13,083 bases of DNA from Brevundimonas sp. UBA5713 (GCF_002419815.1 NZ_DIGV01000005.1:1-13083), one strand, 5' to 3'. Positions 6,175 through 12,387 are shown, numbered from the stretch's first letter. A program made the numbers and translations. Notes: generated by a model not told the origin, from the letters alone.

Positions 6175-6190
6175 ATCGGATAAATCCGAC
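6175..6190. promoter_or_regulatory. CI operator O3, abutting the repressor start codon
   Basis: ATCGGA-TAAA-TCCGAC ends on the base before the repressor ATG. A candidate -10, TATATG at 6162-6167, lies just upstream, so O3 covers the expected transcription start. Binding there would give negative autoregulation. No Shine-Dalgarno can fit in this stretch, so the repressor mRNA is probably leaderless or nearly so. Confidence 0.65.
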
Positions 6191-6868
6191 ATGGCATCTC
6201 TCAAGACCACGGTCGCTCGTCGGCTAGAAGAAATTGGCAAGAACGCTTTTGAAGCCGCTCGCGACGGCGGGCTCGAGCGTAACTTCATCAACGATATCCT
6301 GAACGACAAGAAAAAGACGGTCAGGGGGGATAATCTCAACAAGCTCGCCAAGGGGTTGAATGCTACCCCTAGCCAAATCTTGACGGGCTCTTTCGATGAT
6401 ATACCCGAAGCCGACCTTCCGCCCGAAACTGACGTAGCCTCCGACTTATCTAACGTCGTGATGCTTCCAGAATACGATGTCAGATTGTCAGCCGGTGACG
6501 GCTTCTATGTCGGGGCCGAAACCACAAAACGTGAGTGGCCCTACCCGCGCTTCCTCGTTGTCGATCAGCTAGGTGTCTCACCGAACAAAGCCACCGTTCA
6601 GGAGGTCATCGGGGACAGCATGGAGCCGACCCTGTCTAGCGGCGATTATGTCCTGATCGACATGAACGACACGCGCATTGGCCTGCCCGGCATCTTTGCT
6701 GTCTGGGATGGCGATGCACTGGTCTGCAAGCGCGTTGAGCGCATTCCAGGTTCTGAACCGCGCGAGGTCCGCATTAAGTCGGATAACCCGCTGCACGGCG
6801 AGTATCGCGTCCCGGAAGAGCAAGTCCGCATCATCGGCCGCATCCGGTGGATCACGCGGAGGGCGTAG
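6191..6868 (+). CDS. CI-type repressor with S24 (LexA-like) autopeptidase domain
   Basis: This is the master repressor keeping the phage dormant. The 225-aa product has an N-terminal XRE-like DNA-binding domain (about 1-65: VARRLEEIGKNAFEAARDGG, NFINDILNDK, LAKGLNATPSQIL). The C-terminal S24 domain has S143 in GDSMEPTLSSGDYVLID and K180 in DALVCKRVERI, the Ser-Lys dyad. A101-G102 in RLSAGDG is a candidate self-cleavage site, so RecA-driven induction after DNA damage is plausible. I start at ATG 6191, and the 37 codons open upstream are operator DNA. Five matching operators occur, three next to the gene and two at 10017-10061, consistent with control of both arms. The assignment of the operators to this protein is inference. 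Confidence 0.9.
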   Translation: MASLKTTVARRLEEIGKNAFEAARDGGLERNFINDILNDKKKTVRGDNLNKLAKGLNATPSQILTGSFDDIPEADLPPETDVASDLSNVVMLPEYDVRLSAGDGFYVGAETTKREWPYPRFLVVDQLGVSPNKATVQEVIGDSMEPTLSSGDYVLIDMNDTRIGLPGIFAVWDGDALVCKRVERIPGSEPREVRIKSDNPLHGEYRVPEEQVRIIGRIRWITRRA

Positions 6869-6906
6869 TCAGTAAGTGCTAAATGCAGATAACCTCGGGG
6901 GAGGAT

Positions 6907-7839
6907 ATGAAGGAAGCGGAGCACACTTTTGGTGGCGACTGGACAGAACAGAAGCTTGATGCACTGTTCTACTATCTCCAATTCTATACAACCGCCCTTA
7001 AGGGCAAAGCTGACGCATCTTGGTCATTTGACCTTTGGTATGTCGACGCATTCGCGGGATCCGGGGAGAGGACCGCCGTTCGGCAGACCGGAGGACTATT
7101 CGTCCAGCAGCCGATCGGCCAAGAAGTTGTTCAACTCGATGGGTCCGCAAAGCGTGCTCTAGCGATTAAGCCACCCTTTCAACGGGTGGTTCTTATCGAG
7201 GCTGACGCAACCCGATACGCTGCTTTAAGTGCGCTCAGTAAAGATAGCCGGGTGCAATGCATCCAAGGCGACGCGAACGAAGAACTTGCTAAGCTCTTGA
7301 AGTCACCCGAATGGCGCCTGCCGGGTAAAGGCAAAGGGCTTCGTCGAGGCGTGGTGTTCTTGGATCCATACGGGATGCAAGTTTCTTGGCAGACGCTCGA
7401 GCTACTAGCTGCAACTAGGCGCTTCGACGTTTGGTATCTATTCCCCATTGAGGCGGTCGGTCGCCAGCTTGCCCGTAAGTTCGAAGGAGTCGATCAGTCT
7501 AAACAGCGCAAGCTCGACTTCATCTTTGGAGGACCGGAGTGGCAGACAGATCTCTACGAAGATGAAGTGATTGCCGGCGATTTGTTCTCCGAAACCACGA
7601 CTCAGCGGCGAAGGGGTGATCGTCGAGACATCGAAGCCTATGTGAAGCGGCGCCTAGAGAAGCTTTTTCCCTTTGTCTCCGAACCCTTGTCAATTGGTCC
7701 TGGAAACCAACAGAAATTTGCGCTGTTTCTTCTAGTCTCAAATGATAGCCCCAAAGCCATCGGGCTTGCCAAGAAGGCAGTTTCAGATCTGATCAGAACA
7801 CAGAAGCTTGAGGCATCTCGTCAAAAGTCCGCCCCCTGA
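6907..7839 (+). CDS. tcmP: Three-Cys-motif partner protein, TcmP family
   Basis: TcmP proteins (TIGR04474) are found beside three-Cys-motif proteins of the phage Gp37/Gp68 family, as here. The biochemical role is not known to me. The 310-aa product begins MKEAEHTFGGDWTEQKLDAL. It carries motifs resembling a Rossmann SAM-methyltransferase: DAFAGSG at 47-53 (motif I), IEAD at 97-100 (acidic loop), GDANEEL at 121-127 and LDPYGMQ at 152-158 (DPPY-like). Methyl transfer is therefore an attractive but unproven reading. ATG 6907 is chosen for the GGGGGAGG just before it. An earlier ATG at 6883 lacks a ribosome site. The gene lies 38 bases after the repressor stop with no clear promoter or terminator between them, so it may be expressed from the repressor transcript in lysogens. 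Its last 47 bases overlap the convergent partner gene. Confidence 0.88.
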   Translation: MKEAEHTFGGDWTEQKLDALFYYLQFYTTALKGKADASWSFDLWYVDAFAGSGERTAVRQTGGLFVQQPIGQEVVQLDGSAKRALAIKPPFQRVVLIEADATRYAALSALSKDSRVQCIQGDANEELAKLLKSPEWRLPGKGKGLRRGVVFLDPYGMQVSWQTLELLAATRRFDVWYLFPIEAVGRQLARKFEGVDQSKQRKLDFIFGGPEWQTDLYEDEVIAGDLFSETTTQRRRGDRRDIEAYVKRRLEKLFPFVSEPLSIGPGNQQKFALFLLVSNDSPKAIGLAKKAVSDLIRTQKLEASRQKSAP

Positions 7840-8548
7840 ACGAGCGACCGGTAGCCTTCTTGTTCCGCCCTCCCCACTGCTTAAAGAAGAAGGCTGTGTC
7901 AGCGTCGGCGCAGAGCTCATAGATCTCGTCCACCCATTCTTCCAACATCGGACGGCTACGAGGGCCGGACTCGCCTCCGACGATAGCCCACTGGATGCCC
8001 GTGAGGTCAGCCTGACCCACTGAGCCGATTAAGGGCTCAAATGAGACAAACCTTACAGCAGCTGCGGTGGCTCGCAGGTGGTCAAGACGGCCGATCACCT
8101 TGCCGTCCTCGACACTCGTTCCAAGCCATACGTTGCTCAGTACCGGCAAGTTCTCGTCGGCAATTATTGCCGCCATGCGCTCGGGCCGCTTGGTCAGAAT
8201 TTGATAAGTATGGTGCGGTGTGGCCTGCATCGTGCTCCATACGCGCTTGATGAAATCAGCCGGAACATCTTCGTGGAATAGATCCGACATAGAGTTGACG
8301 AATATTTTCCTTGGCGCTCGCCACTTCAACGGTGCGTCGATAGATGCTTCATCGCAAAAGACTTTCCCGGTCCAAATGTAACGATCACCACTCTTTCGCG
8401 TGAGGCCCTGATATTTCTGCACTCCCATGGCATCAAGGCGAGCTGCCATTCTCATGGCGTAACAGTTCGAGCAACCTGGTGTGATGATCTGGCAACCGGC
8501 GACAGGATTCCAAGTCGCGTCAGTCCATTCAATCGTTGTGTCGGCCAT
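7793..8548 (-). CDS. Phage Gp37/Gp68-family three-Cys protein (DUF5131)
   Basis: This 251-aa protein belongs to PF07505. It opens with IEWTDATWNPVAGC and has the family's three cysteines, C19, C26 and C29, in GC-x6-C-S-N-C-Y-A. The set resembles the radical-SAM iron-sulfur motif, although the spacing differs. Further conserved segments are FVNSMSDLFHEDVP, QILTKRPERM, SFEPLIG, VGGESGPRSRP and FFFKQWGG. The substrate and reaction are unestablished. The start has GGAGG seven bases upstream. It is convergent with tcmP and overlaps it by 47 bases, whereas many pairs are co-directional. A possible promoter (-10 TATAGT at 8605-8600) overlaps the area of a perfect palindrome upstream, so it may be regulated separately from tcmP. 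Confidence 0.9.
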   Translation of the reverse strand: MADTTIEWTDATWNPVAGCQIITPGCSNCYAMRMAARLDAMGVQKYQGLTRKSGDRYIWTGKVFCDEASIDAPLKWRAPRKIFVNSMSDLFHEDVPADFIKRVWSTMQATPHHTYQILTKRPERMAAIIADENLPVLSNVWLGTSVEDGKVIGRLDHLRATAAAVRFVSFEPLIGSVGQADLTGIQWAIVGGESGPRSRPMLEEWVDEIYELCADADTAFFFKQWGGRNKKATGRSFRGRTFDEMPQASVF

Positions 8549-8599
8549 CGAGCATCCTCCTGCGCCTGTTTGGCAATGCAGTTTTGGTGCCTACCGAGT

Positions 8600-8629
8600 A
8601 CTATAATGACACAGGAAATTATTCCTGTG
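8600..8629 (-). promoter_or_regulatory. Palindromic operator and candidate promoter upstream of the DUF5131 gene
   Basis: CACAGGAA (8610-8617) and TTCCTGTG (8622-8629) form a perfect inverted repeat around ATTA, just upstream of a minus-strand TATAGT (8605-8600). The gene start is 62 bases away. There is no T-run, so an intrinsic terminator is unlikely. The site differs from the CI operators. The adjacent XRE-like protein is the natural candidate to bind it. Confidence 0.5.
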
Positions 8630-8671
8630 AATCGTTGTCTGTCACGCAGCCTCTTCACTCATCCCGTAGCC

Positions 8672-8971
8672 CTACACATCATCATCCCCAACCGGCCCGC
8701 CTTCGTTCTCCATACGGCGGATCGATCGCACTTCCTGTCTGGTGAACTTGAGGCGCACGCCGATACCGCCGTCGGCTTCGGACAGGAATACCGCCCCGCC
8801 CTCTTCCAGCGCTACCTGAATGCGTTCCTTGGCATCATCGCCCGGATCGACACCCTCGCGCTCGAACGCGGCCAGAGCGTCCAGCTCAACATCAGCCTTC
8901 TTCGCCACATGCTCACGAGGCCATTGAACCAGTGCGCGTGCTGCGCGGGCTTGGGGTCCGGTCAATGTCAT
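8672..8971 (-). CDS. Small XRE-like helix-turn-helix regulator (99 aa)
   Basis: The product starts MTLTGPQARAARALVQWPRE and follows the pattern of short alphaproteobacterial XRE regulators. Helix 1 is at 5-16, the turn region WPREHVAKKADVELDALAAF is at 17-36, a further helix is at 46-57, and the closing motif VFLSEADGGIGVRLKF is at 61-76. The usual W-S-Q-E-x-L-A core has become W-P-R-E-H-V-A, so DNA contacts may differ. The start has GGAGG eight bases upstream. The gene lies just upstream of, and in line with, the DUF5131 gene. A palindrome stands between them, which suggests local control. Confidence 0.75.
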   Translation of the reverse strand: MTLTGPQARAARALVQWPREHVAKKADVELDALAAFEREGVDPGDDAKERIQVALEEGGAVFLSEADGGIGVRLKFTRQEVRSIRRMENEGGPVGDDDV

Positions 8972-9033
8972 GGTGGCGTCCTCCAGCTAAACTAGGCTCG
9001 CTATTCAGACACACAGGGCGGAAAATGCAAACG

Positions 9034-9051
9034 GCGGCCCGTGTGAGCCGC
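9034..9051 (-). terminator. Weak hairpin after the four-cysteine protein gene
   Basis: On the minus strand GCGGC and GCCGC pair around an 8-base loop right at the stop codon of the gene ending at 9051, followed by an interrupted T-rich stretch (TTTGCATTTT). It is a marginal intrinsic terminator. It would separate this gene from the XRE-like gene downstream. Confidence 0.25.
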
Positions 9052-9563
9052 TACGTAAGACCCGCATAAAAATCTATATGCCCCGCCAACATGGCCATGC
9101 AGCCGTCTCTAGAGCAGTCTTTGGGTGGTAAATGCTGTATGTACGCCCCGTTGACTTCAAGGCCATGTAGTCTTTTACATGCAGGGCAATCTGGCGCGAC
9201 AGCATCCACCTTGAATGTGTCGTACCCAGCTTCCTGAAAACGCTCGACGCCACGCTGTCTAATAAAGTTAAAGGCAGCATCCAAAAAAATCCCATCCAAA
9301 GCTGCTATGGGCTTTTCTCTGCCTTTATCGGTCAGCGTAGCCATGGCTTCATGTGACATGATTGTATTGGCTCTAAGCCCGACAGCTCTTAGTTCAGCTT
9401 TGTCCAGAAGGCGGCCCTTGGAGCGAAAGAGCCGCGCCACCGCATGTGGATGCATCCCTTGGGATTCCCACAATAACTCAGCGATCACATCAATCGCTTC
9501 CGCACTGACATATCCCAGCCTTTGTATAGCTGCTGAGACATGCGGTTTGTATTTATTGCTCAT
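9051..9563 (-). CDS. Hypothetical protein with four-cysteine motif (170 aa)
   Basis: The first 110 residues are helical (MSNKYKPHVSAAIQRLGYVS and on) with no known motif. Near the C-terminus lie C126-x2-C129, then P-P-K-D-C150-x4-C155, a pattern that could bind one zinc ion. The PP-x-D-C arrangement loosely recalls the C-terminal end of Mu F-like head proteins, but the rest of the protein does not, so I leave it unassigned. The region is AT-richer than the phage arms. The start overlaps the preceding gene by 11 bases with no clear Shine-Dalgarno, which implies translational coupling to the exported protein. Confidence 0.65.
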   Translation of the reverse strand: MSNKYKPHVSAAIQRLGYVSAEAIDVIAELLWESQGMHPHAVARLFRSKGRLLDKAELRAVGLRANTIMSHEAMATLTDKGREKPIAALDGIFLDAAFNFIRQRGVERFQEAGYDTFKVDAVAPDCPACKRLHGLEVNGAYIQHLPPKDCSRDGCMAMLAGHIDFYAGLT

Positions 9564-9939
9564 CGCTGAACGTTACAGCTTTGGAGAAGTCGGTCGGGGA
9601 CCAAGTTCTTTCGTCTCCGCTGCATTCCCTGGCCATGGCAGGAGCAACAATGTCATCATTGATCATTGCGAGGCGTGGTGATGGTCCATCTACCTTCACT
9701 GCAAATCTGTGCCAGCCTGCATAGCCGCCTGCACGTGATCTAGAGTTCACTGATCCACACAGAAAAGTGGCATCTTCGGACATGCGAACATCTTTGAAAC
9801 GCGCACTCGGATAATCCACGAGTCTTTCGTCGAACAGCGCCTTAGATGCATCGATTAATCTATCAGGCGACCAAGTCCCTTCTTCCGAACTCACGCCTGT
9901 TGACAGCAGCCCGGCCGCCACAAAAACAGCAGATAACAT
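9553..9939 (-). CDS. Small exported protein (128 aa)
   Basis: A hydrophobic N-terminus, MLSAVFVAAGLLSTGVSS, looks like a short Sec signal peptide, though it lacks a strong basic start. The mature part contains LVDYPSARFKDVRMSEDATF, LCGSVNSRSRAGGYAGWHRF and FAVKVDG. I have seen similar segments in small hypothetical exported proteins of Alphaproteobacteria, whose function is unknown. GAGG five bases upstream supports ATG 9939. It is the first gene of a two-gene unit with the four-cysteine protein and diverges from the rightward phage operon. A surface or periplasmic lysogenic-conversion product is possible. Confidence 0.7.
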   Translation of the reverse strand: MLSAVFVAAGLLSTGVSSEEGTWSPDRLIDASKALFDERLVDYPSARFKDVRMSEDATFLCGSVNSRSRAGGYAGWHRFAVKVDGPSPRLAMINDDIVAPAMARECSGDERTWSPTDFSKAVTFSDEQ

Positions 9940-9967
9940 GACATCCTCGTATGCTTCCCTAGGTGGT

Positions 9968-9982
9968 ATATCACATTGATAT
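9968..9982. promoter_or_regulatory. AT-rich palindrome upstream of the exported-protein gene
   Basis: ATATCA-CAT-TGATAT is a perfect 15-base inverted repeat 29 bases upstream of the minus-strand ATG at 9939. It is in the right place for an operator or for the -10 region of that gene's promoter. No matching site was seen elsewhere in the window. Confidence 0.35.
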
Positions 9983-10016
9983 GCGGCCCTCGCGCATCAG
10001 GTTTCCAACTAGCAAA

Positions 10017-10032
10017 GTAGGAAATATCCCAC
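10017..10032. promoter_or_regulatory. CI-type operator O4 (divergent half-sites)
   Basis: GTAGGA-AATA-TCCCAC has the same architecture as the other operators, with one changed base in each half. It lies just upstream of the rightward -35, 29 bases from O5, and could hold a cooperatively bound repressor dimer. Confidence 0.5.
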
Positions 10033-10039
10033 TTTGTGT

Positions 10040-10068
10040 TTGACAGTCGGAAATCTCCGACTTAACGT
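10040..10068 (+). promoter_or_regulatory. Rightward early promoter (PR-like), operator in its spacer
   Basis: TTGACA (10040-10045) and TAACGT (10063-10068) are 17 bases apart, and the spacer is filled by operator O5. The -35 is a perfect consensus and the -10 is weak. Transcription should begin near 10075 and enter the operon starting at 10093. Repressor binding and polymerase binding would exclude each other. Confidence 0.7.
10046..10061. promoter_or_regulatory. CI operator O5, perfect palindrome
   Basis: GTCGGA-AATC-TCCGAC is the best copy of the operator, with fully symmetric half-sites. It begins directly after the -35 hexamer of the rightward promoter. Confidence 0.7.
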
Positions 10069-10092
10069 CTCTCCATCGAACGGAGAGATGCA

Positions 10093-10218
10093 ATGTCACT
10101 CAAAACTGAAACCCCGCCGCGTGACCTCTACGCCGCCATGCTGGCCGAACTGGAGCGCCTGGCTGAACTGCAGCGCGAGCTGGTTCGCCAAGCCCATGCT
10201 GTTGCGGAGGCTGCGTAA
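10093..10218 (+). CDS. 41-aa helical peptide, first gene of the rightward operon
   Basis: ATG 10093 has GGAGAG five bases upstream, about 25 bases past the rightward -10. The peptide runs MSLKTETPPRDLYAAMLAEL and continues as one amphipathic helix to ...AVAEAA. Its TAA shares a base with the next ATG (TAATG), so translation is coupled to the TetR-like gene. No family was recognised. A leader peptide or small coiled-coil partner is possible. Confidence 0.65.
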   Translation: MSLKTETPPRDLYAAMLAELERLAELQRELVRQAHAVAEAA

Positions 10219-10664
10219 TGTCAGCTGTCCCAGCACAAACAGCGGCCAATGATGCCGCCCCGAACCGTCGCCAACTGGCAAAGGCCCAGACCCGCGCTAA
10301 AGTCCTCGATGCCGGCAAGAGCCTCTTCGAAGAAGTCGGATACGAGCGCGCCACTATCCGCGCTGTCGCACGTCGCATTGGCATGTCCACTGGCGCTGTA
10401 TTTGCCAGCTTTACGGACAAGGCTGAGCTGTACCGCGCAGTCTATGACCACGCCCCGATCACGCCTGAGCAGGGCCTGACACTGCTTGCCGCTCTTAGTG
10501 AGGCCGAGGCCTTCATGGCTGGCTTCGAGGGCGACACATCGCAGGTGAATATCGACGCGCTGCTCTGGCAGGCCCGCTCTGCGCTGGCCCTGACCTCGCC
10601 CGATAAAACCCATCAATCCACTCCGGCCGCCCCTTCGCCGGACAGCGTGAGGATGGCTGCGTAA
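10218..10664 (+). CDS. TetR-type DNA-binding protein lacking the ligand domain (148 aa)
   Basis: Residues 24-75 match the TetR N-terminal domain: KVLDAGKSLFEEVGYERATI, AVARRIGMSTGAVFASFTDK and AELYRAV, with the helix-turn-helix at about 45-65. A full TetR repressor has about 200 residues, with a helical ligand and dimer domain. Here only some 70 low-complexity residues follow. It could dimerise differently or act as a small DNA-binding adaptor. It is the second gene of the CI-controlled rightward operon, coupled on both sides (TAATG), so it is an early lytic product. A role as a delayed-early regulator is inference. Confidence 0.78.
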   Translation: MSAVPAQTAANDAAPNRRQLAKAQTRAKVLDAGKSLFEEVGYERATIRAVARRIGMSTGAVFASFTDKAELYRAVYDHAPITPEQGLTLLAALSEAEAFMAGFEGDTSQVNIDALLWQARSALALTSPDKTHQSTPAAPSPDSVRMAA

Positions 10665-11407
10665 TGGCCCTGCACCCGATTTTCCAAGGCATCGCAGACG
10701 GCTTTATGCCGCCCGTGGCTGCCAATGATGGCCCCCGCCCTATCGCTGAAGGCGTCGGCAGTGTCGTTGCACAGCTGGAGCGCGTTGTTGCCCGCAAGCA
10801 TGGCAAGACCGTTGTCCAGAACATCGCTGACATGGGCGGCTGGTCCGCGCCGGAGCACGACAGCGAACGCTACCGTATGCTGGACAAGGCATTCGCCCTG
10901 CGCGGGATGCCGCATCGCTTTGGCGGTACTGCGGATGGTTCGGCTTTTGATGCGTGGTCCTATGCCCGCGCCTGCGCGACGCACGCCACGCAACGCGACT
11001 GTATTGACGTGCAGCGTCAAGGCGTGGGCTGGGGCATCGAGGAACAGGAAGCCCGCAAGGCGCTAAGCCAATGGGGCCTGACCGAAATCAAGCTGCGTCA
11101 TGCTCAGCCGGGCGATCTGCTGCTGTTCGCCATGCCCGAGGAACGCTTGCACCGCGGCCCCGGACTGCCGCCCGATGTCAAAACCGCCGGAATGCACGTC
11201 GGCATCATGTCCGCCCCCGGTGGCGACCTGACTTGGGCCATGCTGCCAAACGGCAAGCCAAAGCCAGAAGCCAAGATGCTGCATGTTTGCGGCGCTCGCC
11301 CGATTACCGAGTGCTGGGTTGGGCCGATGTGGTCTGACAACCTCGTGGCGGCTTTCAGCTTTGGCGACCCAACAGACGAGCGTCCTGTGCTCAAGGCGGT
11401 GGCGTGA
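10664..11407 (+). CDS. NlpC/P60-like protein, catalytic cysteine apparently missing (247 aa)
   Basis: NlpC/P60 enzymes are cysteine peptidases that cut cell-wall peptides. The pattern is seen from about residue 78 to the end: a G-x-P-x-x-F-G-G lead (81-88), GSAFDAWSY (92-100), HAQPGDLLLF (146-155), MHVGIM with H178, and a closing C-W-V-G-P-M-W and AAFSFG. In active phage members the first motif is D-C-x-G-x, whereas here it reads D96-A97-W-S, so the nucleophile is gone. C104 lies a few residues on but is out of register. An unusual N-terminal extension of about 75 residues is present. The gene sits in an early operon, not with tail or lysis genes. A non-enzymatic binding role is inferred. Homology is judged by eye only. 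Confidence 0.5.
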   Translation: MALHPIFQGIADGFMPPVAANDGPRPIAEGVGSVVAQLERVVARKHGKTVVQNIADMGGWSAPEHDSERYRMLDKAFALRGMPHRFGGTADGSAFDAWSYARACATHATQRDCIDVQRQGVGWGIEEQEARKALSQWGLTEIKLRHAQPGDLLLFAMPEERLHRGPGLPPDVKTAGMHVGIMSAPGGDLTWAMLPNGKPKPEAKMLHVCGARPITECWVGPMWSDNLVAAFSFGDPTDERPVLKAVA

Positions 11408-11751
11408 TGGGTGAGAGCAAGCACACGCTGGGGCCTTGGGAGGTCGTCCGGCATGGTGATGATGGTCGCCCCAACCCCGAAGGTGGGACTTACTGGGTGA
11501 TGCCTGTGGCCGGTCACGGCTCCGGATGGGTCGGCGATGACTCCTACCTTTCGGTGTGCGTGGGTAGTGGGCCAGATGCGCCAGCCAACGCCCGCCTCAT
11601 CGCCGCCGCTCCTGAAATGAAGGAGGCGCTGGAGGAGGTGTTGCGCTGGGACGCATACCCGAATGCCTCCTGCCGCCAGCGCATCGAAGCCGCCCTAGCC
11701 AAAGCAAACGGCGAGCGCCCGTCACAATCTCCGACCGCGAGGTGTGTGTGA
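11407..11751 (+). CDS. Small phage protein of the HTxGPW...ANARLIAAAP type (114 aa)
   Basis: The product contains KHTLGPWEVV near the start and ANARLIAAAPEMKEALEEVL at about residues 59-78. This pair of motifs is widespread in small phage proteins of unknown function. The ATG shares a base with the previous stop (TGATG). A GTG one codon earlier is an equally possible start. The C-terminal tail is basic and disordered. It is soluble and cytoplasmic by composition. Confidence 0.7.
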   Translation: MGESKHTLGPWEVVRHGDDGRPNPEGGTYWVMPVAGHGSGWVGDDSYLSVCVGSGPDAPANARLIAAAPEMKEALEEVLRWDAYPNASCRQRIEAALAKANGERPSQSPTARCV

Positions 11752-12095
11752 TGACCCGCTACACCTACTCAACCTGCGTTTCGTTCGGCACCGATGGCGA
11801 GGCTGACTACAGCGAAATCGATGTGACGGTCAGTTACGCGGTCTTGGCTGGTCGCCCAGAAACCCCGCCTGCATACAGCCATGGCGGCCTCCCTGCCGAG
11901 GATGCCGAGATTGATGACATTCGCGTGGAGCAGATCAATGGCAAGCCTGTCGTCGTCGGAGACGCTCTGAAAGTTGAGGCGATCCTGAGCAAGTTTGAAG
12001 ACGGCGACCTTGATGCCGATCTGTTTGCCGCTGCCTCCGAAGAGGAAACATGCCGGCGCGAAGACGCTGCTGATGCCCGGAGGGATTACCATTGA
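11751..12095 (+). CDS. Acidic hypothetical phage protein (114 aa)
   Basis: The protein starts MTRYTYSTCVSFGTDGEADY. The N-terminal half alternates hydrophobic and polar residues in a beta-rich way (SEIDVTVSYAVL, DIRVEQINGKPVVVGD). The C-terminal part is an acidic helix. The start is coupled to the upstream stop (TGATG). GTG codons just upstream are alternatives. No family was recognised. Similar small acidic proteins appear in phage early operons. Confidence 0.65.
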   Translation: MTRYTYSTCVSFGTDGEADYSEIDVTVSYAVLAGRPETPPAYSHGGLPAEDAEIDDIRVEQINGKPVVVGDALKVEAILSKFEDGDLDADLFAAASEEETCRREDAADARRDYH

Positions 12096-12346
12096 CCCTC
12101 CGCGACATCGACATGCGCCCTCACCCGCTTGGCATTGTCGAGCATCCCGAATGGCCAGCCGTCCGCAACAGACATGCGGAACGCGTCTGCAACTCCATCG
12201 CCAGAGAGGCTGCTCAAGCCGACCAGGAACGGCGCGCTGCTGCCCGCCACCACATCGGCGACCTCACCAAGGGCCTGATCCTCTTCGCCGTCATCGTCGG
12301 CATGTGGGTCATGACCATCCGCTTTCTCGAATGGGTCCAGCTTTAG
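12092..12346 (+). CDS. Small single-pass membrane protein with TTG start (84 aa)
   Basis: TTG 12092 overlaps the previous stop (TTGA) and has GGAGGG seven bases upstream. This decides the start over the in-frame ATG at 12113. The first 55 residues are soluble, charged and helical. Residues 60-82 form one membrane helix (GLILFAVIVGMWVMTIRFLE). The topology is probably N-terminus in the cytoplasm. No function can be assigned. It closes this translationally coupled set, and a 41-base gap with no terminator follows. Confidence 0.65.
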   Translation: MTLRDIDMRPHPLGIVEHPEWPAVRNRHAERVCNSIAREAAQADQERRAAARHHIGDLTKGLILFAVIVGMWVMTIRFLEWVQL

Positions 12347-12387
12347 GCCGGCCCCCGAGATCCCTAATCAACGCTTTGGAGGCCCAA

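Noticed and set aside
8602..8607. TATAAT on the plus strand as a rightward promoter
   Set aside because: There is no -35 at a workable distance and no plus-strand gene downstream. The plus frame at 8570-8995 is antisense to the XRE-like gene.
10001..10009. Sixth CI operator from the half-site TCCAAC at 10004-10009
   Set aside because: Only one half resembles the consensus, and the opposite half does not match.
10513..11020. Minus-strand frames over the TetR-like and NlpC/P60-like genes
   Set aside because: They lack ribosome sites and motifs, while the plus strand has coupled genes with recognisable domains.
12347..12387. Terminator between the small membrane protein and the coiled-coil gene
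   Set aside because: The gap is only 41 bases. A GGCCGGCC palindrome is present but no T-run follows, so read-through is expected.
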